64,000 bases of DNA from Microbacterium sp. CBA3102 (GCF_007954505.1 NZ_CP042412.1:1612001-1676000), one strand, 5' to 3'. Shown: positions 15,504 to 24,191, counted from the first letter of the stretch. Notes: generated by a model not told the origin, from the letters alone. Numbers and translations are program-made.

Positions 15504-15944
15504 ATGAGTACGGCGAGCGTGGCTGATCCGCTCTACGGTGCTTCCTTGGGGCAAGCGATCACGAGGTTCTTTCGCAAGTACGCCACGTTCTCCGGTCGTG
15601 CGAGTCGCTCGGAGTATTGGTGGTGGCAACTCGCCACAACCGTCGTCTATCTGGTTCTGGCGGGCTCGACTTTTGCCATCGGCGTCGCGGGCGGCGAACT
15701 CGACACCGGAAATGCGGTCTTCTCCCTGGGACCCGCTTTCAACGTCGGGGTCACGCTCCTGGCGGTCTGGGCCCTGGCCACGCTCGTGCCGCAAATCGCG
15801 CTGGCCGTGCGACGCCTGCACGACACGAACCTCTCGGGGTGGTTCGTCCTGCTGCGGCTCATTCCGTCCGTCGGGGACATCGTGCTGTTGGTGCTGACGA
15901 TACAGCCGTCCAATCCCGCGGGCGCGCGGTACGACAGGCGCTGA
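15504..15944 (+). CDS. DUF805 inner-membrane protein
   Basis: A 146-residue membrane protein with the DUF805 hallmarks: YATFSGRASRSEYWWW near residue 26 and VRRLHDTNLSGWF around residue 102, with about three or four hydrophobic segments. Function unknown. A Shine-Dalgarno (GAGAGGGG) precedes the ATG. It follows the RCC1 gene by 29 nt and may be transcribed with the surface cassette. Confidence 0.85.
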   Translation: MSTASVADPLYGASLGQAITRFFRKYATFSGRASRSEYWWWQLATTVVYLVLAGSTFAIGVAGGELDTGNAVFSLGPAFNVGVTLLAVWALATLVPQIALAVRRLHDTNLSGWFVLLRLIPSVGDIVLLVLTIQPSNPAGARYDRR

Positions 15945-15970
15945 GCCGAGGTCTCTCCCGGGGCCCGGGG

Positions 15971-17806
15971 TCAGCGCCCGCCGGAGAACCCGCCGCCGCC
16001 TCCGCCCCCGGAGAACCCGCCGCCGAACGATCCGCCGGCGCTCGACGAGGCGCTCGTCGAGGGTGCCGTGTAGGTCGCGGCGGAGCGCGACGATGCCATG
16101 AACGCCGCGAGCTGCATCCGGACGGCGAAGGACGCGGGGTCGCCCATCCAGGTCGCTCCGCGATGCTCATGCGCATAGGCATGCTCGAGGACATCGCCCC
16201 ATTCGTTCTCCATGCCGAACAGGATCGCGTAAGGGAGGAGCCGTTCGTACAGGTGGATGACGTCGGCGGTGCCGTCCGATCGACGTTCGGCGCCGCTGTA
16301 GGACTGGAGCATGCGCAGGCGATCCGCCTCGGCGACCCGGATGAACTCCTGCACGCCTTGCAGGTACTCGTAGGTGCGAGCGCCCTCTGCGGTGAGAACG
16401 GTGTGCTTCGAGAACGCGTACAGGCTCGACAGCAGAACGAGGAACGCGACGAAGGAGATCACGACCACACCGGGGATGGCGGAGAGGCGGCCGGTCGTGG
16501 CGGCCCAGATGCCGAGGGCCAGGCCGATCGCTGCGATGCCGATCGCGCACCACTGCAGGATGACGGCCGCGCGACTGCGGGCCTTCTCGGTCAGGCCACG
16601 CGATGCCGCGGCAACCTTCCCGCTCTGCTCCAGGGTGGACATCCGCGCGGCGAACGCCTCGTCTGCGGCAGGAACGTCGACGACACCGTCGGGGTCGGCG
16701 TCGGCGAAGAGCGCCTCGAGCGCGGCCTCGTCCAGCTCGTCGGACCCGGTCGTCGCCCGCAAACGCCGCAACCGGGGTTCCTCCGCCTGCGCGCCCTCTT
16801 CGATGCGCAGGCTGCCGCGCACGGCGAGGTGGACGATCTCGGCGGGGATCACGTCTTTCGCGCCGGGGATGATGGCGCCGGCGAGCAGTGGCGGAAGCGA
16901 ATCCGGCACGTCGTACTGGGCGATGACGATCCCGGTCGCTCTCCGGCGTCGGCGCGTGAACCCTGCGACGGCCACCCAGCTGCCGACGGAGACGCCGACC
17001 GCACCGACGGCGGCGATCAGCGGGGCGATGTCGCCTACCGGATCCGGCGTCCGCGCGAGGGGCTGTGCGACGGTGTCCGCGTCGAAGCCGATTGCCACGG
17101 TCACTCCGTGACCGGCGGGGAGCTGGGCGGACTCGACCCGGAACGTCGCGGCCCCGCCGTCGGTGGTCGGGCCCTGAAGGTCGCACTCGTCCCTCGAGCC
17201 CGAAGCACCGGTGTAGCAGCGGGCGGAGCCGGTGAGCGCCGCCGACATCTCGCTGTCGAACGTGATGTCGGCACGGAAGCGTTCAATGGGCTGTGTGCTG
17301 TCGAGGGGGAGCAGGTCCCAATAGAACTCGTCCACCGACGGCGTCGACGACCCATCGGTCGGACTCGTCGCCAGCACCACGTCGCGCATCTCGTACTCGA
17401 TCACGTACGTGGTGAGGCCCTGCACGTAGTCGTCGGTGCCGATGCTCACGAAGGTGAGTCCGTCTTCCTCGTCGGTCTCGTAGGGGACGGCAGTACCGTC
17501 TTCATCCGTGACCGCGATGATCCGCGTCTCGGTGCTGGCGCCCTGGTATGAGGTCGGCAGTCCCCGGACGATTCCGCGATTCTGATCGGTCTCGGGGAAG
17601 CGGGCGACCAGCGTCTCGGTCACCCGCATCAGCGCGCGGCCCTCCTGATCGAGTCCGACCTCGTAGTCGGCATCCCAGGAGGCATACGAGAAGTCGTCCA
17701 CGTCCGCCGCGGAGACAGGTGCCGCTTCCGCGGTGACCGGCGCGGCGATCCCGGCAAGAGCGAGGGAGAGGGCAGCGAACGCGCGGAGGATCCGTGTGTG
17801 AGCCAT
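15971..17806 (-). CDS. DUF2207 (YciQ-like) membrane protein with glycine-rich tail
   Basis: A 611-residue protein with a cleavable-looking signal (AFAALSLALAGIAAPVTAEA). A beta-rich extracellular DUF2207 domain follows (YEVGLDQEGRALMRVTETLV; ETDQNRGIVRGLP). Transmembrane segments lie near residues 275-292, 410-428 and 436-455. A cytosolic region (PAEIVHLAVRGSLRIEE) precedes the C-terminal run of Gly and Ser (GGGFSGG repeats). The family is widespread in actinobacteria without a proven function. It converges on the DUF805 gene with a 26-nt gap and is divergent from lysS. Confidence 0.85.
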   Translation of the reverse strand: MAHTRILRAFAALSLALAGIAAPVTAEAAPVSAADVDDFSYASWDADYEVGLDQEGRALMRVTETLVARFPETDQNRGIVRGLPTSYQGASTETRIIAVTDEDGTAVPYETDEEDGLTFVSIGTDDYVQGLTTYVIEYEMRDVVLATSPTDGSSTPSVDEFYWDLLPLDSTQPIERFRADITFDSEMSAALTGSARCYTGASGSRDECDLQGPTTDGGAATFRVESAQLPAGHGVTVAIGFDADTVAQPLARTPDPVGDIAPLIAAVGAVGVSVGSWVAVAGFTRRRRRATGIVIAQYDVPDSLPPLLAGAIIPGAKDVIPAEIVHLAVRGSLRIEEGAQAEEPRLRRLRATTGSDELDEAALEALFADADPDGVVDVPAADEAFAARMSTLEQSGKVAAASRGLTEKARSRAAVILQWCAIGIAAIGLALGIWAATTGRLSAIPGVVVISFVAFLVLLSSLYAFSKHTVLTAEGARTYEYLQGVQEFIRVAEADRLRMLQSYSGAERRSDGTADVIHLYERLLPYAILFGMENEWGDVLEHAYAHEHRGATWMGDPASFAVRMQLAAFMASSRSAATYTAPSTSASSSAGGSFGGGFSGGGGGGGFSGGR

Positions 17807-17812
17807 TCTTCG

Positions 17813-17818
17813 AGGCTA
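17813..17818 (-). promoter_or_regulatory. Leaderless-type -10 element of the DUF2207 gene
   Basis: TAGCCT on the minus strand ends 6 nt before the ATG at 17806, and no Shine-Dalgarno is seen. Confidence 0.45.
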
Positions 17819-17886
17819 CCCAGCCTGTGCCGAGGGAAGAGACGCCGCCTCGGTAAACTGGGAACGACTTTCAAGGAGCCCCGCAC

Positions 17887-19419
17887 ATGACTGACGCGTC
17901 CGCCGCGCCCGAACCGGCCTCGAACGACCTCCCCGCCGAGGAAGACGTCCACGAACAGAAGGCCGTGCGACTCGCCAAGCGCGAGCGTCTGATCGAGAAG
18001 CGGACGGATGCCGGTGGGGGAGCTTTCCCGGTGGGCGTGCCGATCACGCACACCATCCCCGCGCTGCGCGCCGAGTACGGTGACCTCGAAGCCGGCGATG
18101 AGACCGGCGTCGTGGTCGGGGTCGCAGGTCGTGTGGTGTTCAGCCGGAACACCGGCAAGCTCTGCTTCGCGACGCTGCAGGCCGGTGACGGCGCACGCAT
18201 CCAGGCGATGATCTCGCTCGCGAACGTCGGCGAGGAGTCGCTGGCGGACTGGAAGGAGTACGTCGACCTCGGCGATCACGTCTTCGTGCACGGAGAAGTG
18301 ATCTCCAGCCGTCGCGGAGAGCTGTCGATCATGGCCGATGGGTGGGAGATCGCGTCGAAGGCAGTCCTGCCTCTCCCCAACGCCTACTCCGAGCTCAGCG
18401 AGGAAGGGCGCGTGCGCAGCCGCTACCTCGATCTCATCGTCCGTGAGCAGGCACGCACCACGGTCCGTGCGCGTGCGGCCGTGAACGCGAGCCTGCGTGC
18501 CACCTTCACCAGCCACGACTACCTCGAGGTCGAGACCCCGATGCTGCAGGTGCAGCACGGAGGGGCATCCGCACGCCCGTTCATCACCCACTCGAACGCC
18601 TTCGACACGGAGCTGTACCTGCGCATCGCGCCGGAGCTGTATCTGAAGCGCGCGGTCGTCGGGGGCATCGAGCGTGTCTACGAGATCAACCGCAACTTCC
18701 GGAATGAGGGTGCGGATTCCACGCACAGCCCCGAGTTCGCGATGCTCGAGGCCTATCAGGCCTATGGCGACTACAACCAGATGGCCGCGTTGACGCAGGA
18801 ACTCGTGCAGAAGGCGGCGATCGCGGTCGCGGGATCGACGACCGTGACCTGGGCCGATGGCACCGAGTACGACCTCGGCGGCGAGTGGGACCGCATCTCG
18901 ATGTACGAGTCGCTCTCCGCAGCATCGGGCCGCACGGTCACCCCGCAGGACTCCGTCGAAGACCTCATCGCCTTCGCCGAGCAGACCGGTGTCGACCTTC
19001 CGCCTCAGGCCACCCACGGCAAGCTCGTCGAAGAGCTGTGGGAGCACTTCGTGAAGGGCGACCTGGTGCGCCCGACGTTCGTGATGGACTTCCCCGTCGA
19101 CACCTCGCCCCTCGTGCGTGAACACCGCTCGATCGACGGCGTCGTGGAGAAGTGGGACCTGTACATCCGTGGGTTCGAGCTGGCGACCGGATACTCCGAG
19201 CTCGTCGACCCCGTGATCCAGCGCGAGCGCTTCGTGGAGCAGGCGAAGCTCGCCGCACGGGGTGACGTCGAGGCGATGCCTGTCGACGAGGAGTTCCTGC
19301 GAGCACTCGAGCACGGCATGCCGCCATCCGGGGGGATGGGCATGGGGATCGACCGTCTGCTGATGGCGATCACCGGCCTGGGGATCCGCGAGACCATCCT
19401 CTTCCCGCTGGTGAAGTAG
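17887..19419 (+). CDS. lysS: Lysyl-tRNA synthetase, class II
   Basis: Charges tRNA-Lys. The 510-residue protein has an N-terminal OB-fold anticodon-binding domain (about residues 75-175), then a class II core. Motif 1 region is RARAAVNASLRATF, motif 2 is YEINRNFRNEGADSTHSPEF near residue 261, and motif 3 is GMGMGIDRLLMAITG near residue 480. The HGGASARPFITHSN segment is typical of bacterial LysRS. A -10-like TAAACT (17854-17859) and a Shine-Dalgarno AAGGAG precede the ATG, so this gene has a short ordinary leader. It is divergent from the DUF2207 gene and ends at a strong hairpin. Confidence 0.97.
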   Translation: MTDASAAPEPASNDLPAEEDVHEQKAVRLAKRERLIEKRTDAGGGAFPVGVPITHTIPALRAEYGDLEAGDETGVVVGVAGRVVFSRNTGKLCFATLQAGDGARIQAMISLANVGEESLADWKEYVDLGDHVFVHGEVISSRRGELSIMADGWEIASKAVLPLPNAYSELSEEGRVRSRYLDLIVREQARTTVRARAAVNASLRATFTSHDYLEVETPMLQVQHGGASARPFITHSNAFDTELYLRIAPELYLKRAVVGGIERVYEINRNFRNEGADSTHSPEFAMLEAYQAYGDYNQMAALTQELVQKAAIAVAGSTTVTWADGTEYDLGGEWDRISMYESLSAASGRTVTPQDSVEDLIAFAEQTGVDLPPQATHGKLVEELWEHFVKGDLVRPTFVMDFPVDTSPLVREHRSIDGVVEKWDLYIRGFELATGYSELVDPVIQRERFVEQAKLAARGDVEAMPVDEEFLRALEHGMPPSGGMGMGIDRLLMAITGLGIRETILFPLVK

Positions 19420-19424
19420 TCCGC

Positions 19425-19453
19425 GGGGCCCGGCGTTCATCGTGCCGGGCCCC
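19425..19453. terminator. Bidirectional terminator between lysS and the DUF4192 gene
   Basis: A perfect 10-bp GC stem, GGGGCCCGGC (19425-19434) and GCCGGGCCCC (19444-19453), with a 9-nt loop. It includes the stop codon of the convergent DUF4192 gene. Confidence 0.8.
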
Positions 19454-20564
19454 GACGGAACGCCCATTCCGGCAACAGGGCGCTGCCGATCATGGTCTCC
19501 AGCAACGCTGCGAGAGGGTAGCCGGGATCGATCTCGCGCACCAGATCGAGGTAGTGACCCGCATGCGTGGCGCGGCCGAGGGCCCAGGACAACCACGCCG
19601 CCGCCGTCAGCGGTGCCGGTCGTGAAGCCCGCGGTGCCCGTGCGGCCGCCGCGCGGACGGCCGAGAGGGCGACGCGAAGCCGTGCCGGGTCCGGGCCGGG
19701 CCCCTGCCCCAGGAACAACCGCCCCAGTTCGTCCGGGACCATCTCGCCGCTGGTCGCGAAGGCCATCTGTGCGCTGTAGGCGCGCTTGCCGCCGAGGAGA
19801 TCGGTGGCCCACTGGGCGATCGCCACATCTCGCAGAAGCGGGCGCTCGAGACACCACAGCAACGTCGCGGTCGCGAACGGCGGGAGCGTATCGGGAGTCG
19901 CGAGCACGGACTCGAAGAGCGCCGGGATGTCTTCCAACAGCACGAGCGCAGCGATCAGCTGGGGGTTCTCGCGTCCGGTCACACGCGCACTGCGTCCCGT
20001 CTCCTCCTGATCGAGCAGTGCCGTCAGCTCCTGCATCGCTCGCCCGACCCTTTCCTTCTCTGCGAGGTCGACCTCGGGAAGCTCCGCTCCGGCCCACTGA
20101 TCCCCGGAGACATCGCCCACCGATGGCACCTCCGCGGGCGGGAGGACCTCCGCGAGGGGGTGGAGACGCGGCGCCGGGTCGAGATAGCTCGACCATCCCG
20201 ACGGTGTCACACAGAGCGCGTCGACCACTCGGAGACCAGCATCCTCCGCGGACCCCAGCACCTCGTCGACGGCAACGGCGTACGGCAGCACGAGCCCGTC
20301 GCGGGTGGCCTGGGACTCCTCGTCGGTGTAGACCACGAGTGCCACGGCATCGGTGCCGGTGACGCGGGACGCCAGGCCCACTGCCGCATGAGCGTAGTGC
20401 TCGAGATCGGTCTCGTCGTCGGGGAGGTCCAGCCGCATGGCTCCCTCGGTGCGGGCGCCGCAGAAAGGGAGCAGGACGATGCTCCGACGAGGTGTGAACC
20501 CGGCGAGAGGGGGGACCAGGGCGAGGAACGCGGCGGAATCGGTGGCACGAAGAACTGTTGTCAT
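19437..20564 (-). CDS. DUF4192 family protein
   Basis: A 375-residue soluble protein matching the actinobacterial DUF4192 family. Its N terminus has LVPPLAGFTPRRSIVLLPF, the middle has VTPSGWSSYLDP, and a helical C-terminal half holds AWLSWALGRATHAGHYLDLV. Function unknown. The ATG at 20564 was preferred to longer upstream frames because it gives the family's usual N terminus. A GACACT hexamer lies 6 nt upstream on the minus strand, at the leaderless -10 position but with a weak match. It is convergent with lysS. Confidence 0.85.
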   Translation of the reverse strand: MTTVLRATDSAAFLALVPPLAGFTPRRSIVLLPFCGARTEGAMRLDLPDDETDLEHYAHAAVGLASRVTGTDAVALVVYTDEESQATRDGLVLPYAVAVDEVLGSAEDAGLRVVDALCVTPSGWSSYLDPAPRLHPLAEVLPPAEVPSVGDVSGDQWAGAELPEVDLAEKERVGRAMQELTALLDQEETGRSARVTGRENPQLIAALVLLEDIPALFESVLATPDTLPPFATATLLWCLERPLLRDVAIAQWATDLLGGKRAYSAQMAFATSGEMVPDELGRLFLGQGPGPDPARLRVALSAVRAAAARAPRASRPAPLTAAAWLSWALGRATHAGHYLDLVREIDPGYPLAALLETMIGSALLPEWAFRRGPAR

Positions 20565-20664
20565 GCCGAGAGTGTCGCGGAACGCGTGGTCACGCAGGGC
20601 GGAAGGGGCGGGCTGTGGACGCGGATCCTGAAAGAGGGGGAATGTGCACGAAGAGTGGCTCGCG

Positions 20665-20670
20665 TACCAT
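20665..20670 (+). promoter_or_regulatory. Leaderless-type -10 element of the small membrane protein gene
   Basis: TACCAT ends 6 nt before the ATG at 20677. This supports that ATG over the GTG 33 bases upstream. Confidence 0.4.
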
Positions 20671-20676
20671 GGGGTG

Positions 20677-20850
20677 ATGGACAACTTCTGGCTCGCCGCG
20701 GCATGGTCTCTCCTGCCGACCGTCGGAGTGAGCATCGTGTTCGTCTTCGTGCTCCGCGGCATCCTTCGCTTCGATCGCAAAGAGCGCAAGGTCCACGCGC
20801 AGATCGAGGCCGAAGAGCGCGCGGCGCGCGGCCTCCCGCCGCGCGTCTGA
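20677..20850 (+). CDS. Small single-pass membrane protein
   Basis: A 57-residue protein: a short N terminus, one transmembrane segment (AWSLLPTVGVSIVFVFVLRG, about residues 8-27), then a strongly charged helix RFDRKERKVHAQIEAEERAA and the end GLPPRV. I recognise this as a small protein often seen in Microbacteriaceae near lysS or cls, but it has no known function. The ATG at 20677 gives the conserved start MDNFW. It lies 85 nt upstream of cls on the same strand. A cls promoter lies between, so the two need not form one unit. Confidence 0.7.
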   Translation: MDNFWLAAAWSLLPTVGVSIVFVFVLRGILRFDRKERKVHAQIEAEERAARGLPPRV

Positions 20851-20865
20851 GTCCGACCCATCCGC

Positions 20866-20871
20866 TACTGT
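20866..20871 (+). promoter_or_regulatory. Putative -10 element of cls
   Basis: TACTGT predicts a start near 20878, just before the first hairpin of the cls leader. No clear -35. Confidence 0.35.
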
Positions 20872-20879
20872 GAAGCCAG

Positions 20880-20930
20880 CACACCGGCTCCGGTGTGAGT
20901 CCGAGGTGATCGTCACCACGGTGTGAGGGG
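20880..20930 (+). promoter_or_regulatory. Structured cls leader with two alternative pairings
   Basis: CACACCGG (20880-20887) pairs with CCGGTGTG (20890-20897), then GGTGA (20905-20909) pairs with TCACC (20913-20917). The downstream arm CGGTGTGAG (20891-20899) recurs exactly at 20919-20927, where it runs into the presumed Shine-Dalgarno GAGGGG (20925-20930) ahead of the ATG at 20936. CACACCG could therefore pair with either copy, leaving the ribosome-binding site free or partly masked. Confidence 0.4.
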
Positions 20931-20935
20931 ACACG

Positions 20936-22396
20936 ATGACCGCGGAGACCTGGGGCTGGTGGATAGCCGCCTTCCTCGTGGCCCTCGACATCGTCATCCG
21001 CGTGACGGCGATCATCGTCATCCCGCGCAATCGCCGACCGACGGCCGCGATGGCCTGGCTCCTCGCGGTCTTCTTCATCCCGTTCGTCGGCGTGTTCCTC
21101 TTCCTGCTGATCGGAAACCCACGGCTCCCGCGTGCCCGGCGGCGCAAGCAGGACCAGATCAACGAATACATCGCCCAGACGAGTGAGCACCTGCACTTCG
21201 GGACTCTGCGTCCGAACGCCCCCGAGTGGTTGGGGCCCATCGTCCAGATGAATCAGAAGCTCGGCGCGCTGCCGCTCTCGGGTGACAACGGCGCCCACCT
21301 GATCTCGGACTACCAGGAGTCCCTCGACGAGATGGCCGAGGCCATCCGCACCGCTCAGGAGTACGTGCACGTCGAGTTCTACATCCTGCAAGCGGATGCG
21401 TCGACGGACAACTTCTTCCGAGCGCTCGAAGAGGTCTCGGCGCGTGGCGTCGAGGTGAGAGTCCTCCTCGATCACTGGGCCAACCGCGGCAAGCCCCGGT
21501 ACAAGCAGACCATCGCCCGTCTCGACGCCATGGGCGCCGACTGGCATCTTATGCTCCCCGTGCAGCCGTTCAAGGGCAAGATGCAGCGTCCTGACCTGCG
21601 CAATCACCGCAAGCTCCTGGTCGTCGACGGCAACATCGCGTTCCTGGGCTCGCAGAACATCACGGACTCGACGTACAACCTGCCGAAGAACATCAAGCGC
21701 GGTCTGCACTGGGTCGACCTCATGGTCCGTCTGGACGGTCCCGTGGTGCTGAGTGTCAACGCGATCTTCGTGGCCGACTGGTACAGCGAGACCGACACGG
21801 TCCTCGAGGGGATCGACATCGCCCATGCGAACATGGGCTCGGGCGACCTCGACTGCCAGGTCGTGCCGTCGGGACCGGGGTTCGAGGTCGAGAACAACCT
21901 CCGGCTCTTCCTCGGGCTGCTGTACGCGGCCAAGAAGAAGATCATGATCGTCAGCCCCTACTTCGTCCCCGACGAAGCGCTCCTGCTGGCGGTGACCGCA
22001 GCCGTCGACCGAGGCGTCCACGTGGAGCTCTTCGTGTCGGAGGAGGGCGATCAGGCGATGGTCTACCACGCCCAACGCAGCTACTACGAGGTGCTGCTCA
22101 AGGCCGGCGTGCGGATCTGGATGTATCGCAAGCCGTACATCCTGCACACCAAGACGCTCACGATCGACGACGGGGTCGCGGTCATCGGGTCCAGCAACAT
22201 GGACATGCGCTCCTTCGGTCTGAACCTCGAAGTCTCGATGCTGGTGCGGGGCGAGGAGTTCGTCGCCGAGATGCGCGAAGTCGAGGACAAGTACCGCTCG
22301 CTCAGTCGCGAGCTGACCCTCGAGGAGTGGATGCAGCAGCCGCTGCGCTCCACCGTGCTCGACAACCTGGCGCGTCTCACCTCCGCCCTGCAGTAG
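20936..22396 (+). CDS. cls: Cardiolipin synthase (phospholipase D family)
   Basis: Makes cardiolipin at the membrane by phosphatidyl transfer. The 486-residue protein has two N-terminal transmembrane segments (about residues 5-27 and 36-58), typical of bacterial ClsA-type enzymes, and two HKD active-site motifs: HRKLLVVDGNIAFLGSQN with His224, and HTKTLTIDDGVAVIGSSNMD with His404. Length and spacing match the family. The ATG follows GAGGGG. The transcript would carry a structured leader of about 58 nt. Confidence 0.95.
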   Translation: MTAETWGWWIAAFLVALDIVIRVTAIIVIPRNRRPTAAMAWLLAVFFIPFVGVFLFLLIGNPRLPRARRRKQDQINEYIAQTSEHLHFGTLRPNAPEWLGPIVQMNQKLGALPLSGDNGAHLISDYQESLDEMAEAIRTAQEYVHVEFYILQADASTDNFFRALEEVSARGVEVRVLLDHWANRGKPRYKQTIARLDAMGADWHLMLPVQPFKGKMQRPDLRNHRKLLVVDGNIAFLGSQNITDSTYNLPKNIKRGLHWVDLMVRLDGPVVLSVNAIFVADWYSETDTVLEGIDIAHANMGSGDLDCQVVPSGPGFEVENNLRLFLGLLYAAKKKIMIVSPYFVPDEALLLAVTAAVDRGVHVELFVSEEGDQAMVYHAQRSYYEVLLKAGVRIWMYRKPYILHTKTLTIDDGVAVIGSSNMDMRSFGLNLEVSMLVRGEEFVAEMREVEDKYRSLSRELTLEEWMQQPLRSTVLDNLARLTSALQ

Positions 22397-22431
22397 CACG
22401 CGAGTGCCTTCCGGGTGATCGTGGCGCGGGA

Positions 22432-22437
22432 TACTCT
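22432..22437 (+). promoter_or_regulatory. Leaderless-type -10 element of the lipoprotein gene
   Basis: TACTCT ends 6 nt before the ATG at 22444, with no Shine-Dalgarno. Confidence 0.45.
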
Positions 22438-22443
22438 GTGTGC

Positions 22444-23172
22444 ATGACCTCCGCGCTGCGTCCCCTCGCCTCCGTCGTCGGCCTCGTCGCCGCCGCGTTC
22501 CTCGTCGCAGGGTGCACCGCCGGGCCGGGTGCGGACACCCCGACGAGTTCACCGGCTCCGAGCGCCGGAGACGTCGACGATCAGAACGACATGGAGGGCG
22601 CCCTGCTCGATGACGGCCGCATGTTCGCGGTCGTCACGTGGGGATCGTCGACCTGCGTGCCGCAGGTGGACCAGGTCGCGGGCGACGGTCAGACCGTGAC
22701 CGTGACCCTGGCGGATCCGGCCGCGGAGGCGGAGAAGCCGTGCACGGCCGATCTCGCTCCGCGGGCGAGCCTCGGCGCCCTGCCCGAAGGAGTGGACCCG
22801 ACGAAGGACATCACCCTGAACGTCACCTACGGCGATCTCACCGACGACATCGACCTCGACGGCGACCCCGCTGCCGCAGGAACGCCTGGAAGCTCGACCG
22901 AGTACCTGCCGACCGCCGGCTGGTTCGACGACGGTGCTCTCGTGCTGCTCACCTGGGGATCCTCGAGCTGCGTCCCGGTCGTGGAGTCCCTCGAGGGCTC
23001 CGGTACCTCCGGCACCGCCACCTTCGTCACCGATGACGATCAGGTCTGCACGATGGACATGGGGCCGCGGGCGACCATGCTCGCGTTCGGTGACGACACC
23101 GTCGAGGACGACGGCACCTTCACACTGACGCTCGTCGGCGGCGGTCTCGACGGAACGGTCGAGGTCCGGTAG
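22444..23172 (+). CDS. Lipoprotein with internal tandem duplication
   Basis: A 242-residue secreted lipoprotein with signal peptide and lipobox LVAGC (Cys about residue 22). A Ser/Pro/Thr-rich linker follows, then two copies of a domain of about 75-80 residues. Copy 1 has VVTWGSSTCVPQV then KPCTADLAPRASLGAL. Copy 2 has LLTWGSSSCVPVV then QVCTMDMGPRATMLAF. Each copy holds one Cys pair at the same spacing, suggesting one disulfide per domain. Each ends in a beta-rich LNVTYGD or LTLVGGG stretch. Function unknown. It is convergent with the diacylglycerol kinase-type gene, with 14 nt between stops. Confidence 0.75.
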   Translation: MTSALRPLASVVGLVAAAFLVAGCTAGPGADTPTSSPAPSAGDVDDQNDMEGALLDDGRMFAVVTWGSSTCVPQVDQVAGDGQTVTVTLADPAAEAEKPCTADLAPRASLGALPEGVDPTKDITLNVTYGDLTDDIDLDGDPAAAGTPGSSTEYLPTAGWFDDGALVLLTWGSSSCVPVVESLEGSGTSGTATFVTDDDQVCTMDMGPRATMLAFGDDTVEDDGTFTLTLVGGGLDGTVEVR

Positions 23173-23186
23173 CGTCGCGGTCGCTC

Positions 23187-24185
23187 TCAGAGCATGTGCA
23201 CCGGGTGGCCGGGGGGAAGCGCCAGCAGGAGCGCTCCCGGGTCGGCCCAGCAGGTGATCCGCACGGCTTCACCGAATTCATCCCCGTCGAGTTCGATCGG
23301 GATCGGTCCGGGCACAGCTGCTTCGGCGGCTGCCCCGTGGAAGTAGTGCACCGAGGCGTTCTTGCCGCGACGTTCGAGCACGCGACGCCCGGCACGGAAG
23401 CGCCGCAGCACCGAGTTGTCCCACCAGATCTTGCGCCAGACGGCGAACCATCCGAGGACCCCGGTGGGTTTGATGACGGCGATGTCGAGGGATGCGTCGG
23501 CGATCGACCCGTCGGGGATCAGAGCGATGCCGGCGGGAAGGGTCCCGCAGTTCGCGAAGAGCAGGCTGTACGCGCGATGCGAATGCAGGCGGCCGTCATC
23601 GACCTGGTAGACCGCACGGAAGGGCTTCGCGCGGGGCAGTGACCGCGCGGCGCCGTCGACGTATGCGATCCATCCGACCGATTTCTTCAGGTTCGAGCGG
23701 GTGTTCGCGATCATGTCCGCATCCAGACCCATGCCGGCGAGAACCACGAAGGCGTGTTCCTGCTCCTCACCGTCGGCTCTGGTCAGGCGCGCCCAGCCGA
23801 TGTCGATCGCGTGCCGGAAGTCGCCGAGAGCGGCTCGGATCATCTCCGTCGGGTCGGCGAGCGGAAGTCCGAGGTTACGGGCGAGGAGATTCCCGGTGCC
23901 GCTGGGCAGGATCGCCAACGGGACTCCGGTGTTCGCGATCGCTTCGGACACGGCGCGGACCGTGCCGTCGCCGCCCGCCACCAGGACGACGTCGACGCCG
24001 CGTTCGAGAGCCTGTGCAGTGGCCTGCTGCCCGGCATCCTCCACCGTCGTCGGGTAGAAGGCCGGGTGTTCCCACCCCGCTTCGCGGGACAGGTCCCTCA
24101 CGGCTTCACGGAGATGCTTCCCGTCGACCTTGATCGGGTTGTAGACGAGCGCCGCCTGTCGTCGAACGGTGGCGGGCGTGGTCAT
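23187..24185 (-). CDS. Diacylglycerol/lipid kinase family protein
   Basis: A 332-residue protein of the DAGK catalytic fold (DgkB/YegS/BmrU-like), which phosphorylates lipid substrates such as diacylglycerol. The nucleotide-binding signature VLVAGGDGTVRAVSEA is followed by PLAILPSGTGNLLARNLGLP, both canonical. Late motifs include RITCWADPGALLLALPPGHP. The exact lipid substrate cannot be read from sequence. The proximity of cls suggests phospholipid metabolism but the genes are not an operon. Confidence 0.88.
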   Translation of the reverse strand: MTTPATVRRQAALVYNPIKVDGKHLREAVRDLSREAGWEHPAFYPTTVEDAGQQATAQALERGVDVVLVAGGDGTVRAVSEAIANTGVPLAILPSGTGNLLARNLGLPLADPTEMIRAALGDFRHAIDIGWARLTRADGEEQEHAFVVLAGMGLDADMIANTRSNLKKSVGWIAYVDGAARSLPRAKPFRAVYQVDDGRLHSHRAYSLLFANCGTLPAGIALIPDGSIADASLDIAVIKPTGVLGWFAVWRKIWWDNSVLRRFRAGRRVLERRGKNASVHYFHGAAAEAAVPGPIPIELDGDEFGEAVRITCWADPGALLLALPPGHPVHML

Positions 24186-24191
24186 GGCGCT

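Noticed and set aside
17629..20196. 855-codon antisense frame across lysS and the DUF4192 gene
   Set aside because: It runs opposite lysS with its intact class II motifs. The translation has no recognisable domain and shows shadow-frame composition.
20561..22552. 663-codon antisense frame over cls
   Set aside because: It is the mirror of the cls gene, whose two HKD motifs are intact on the plus strand. No family features.
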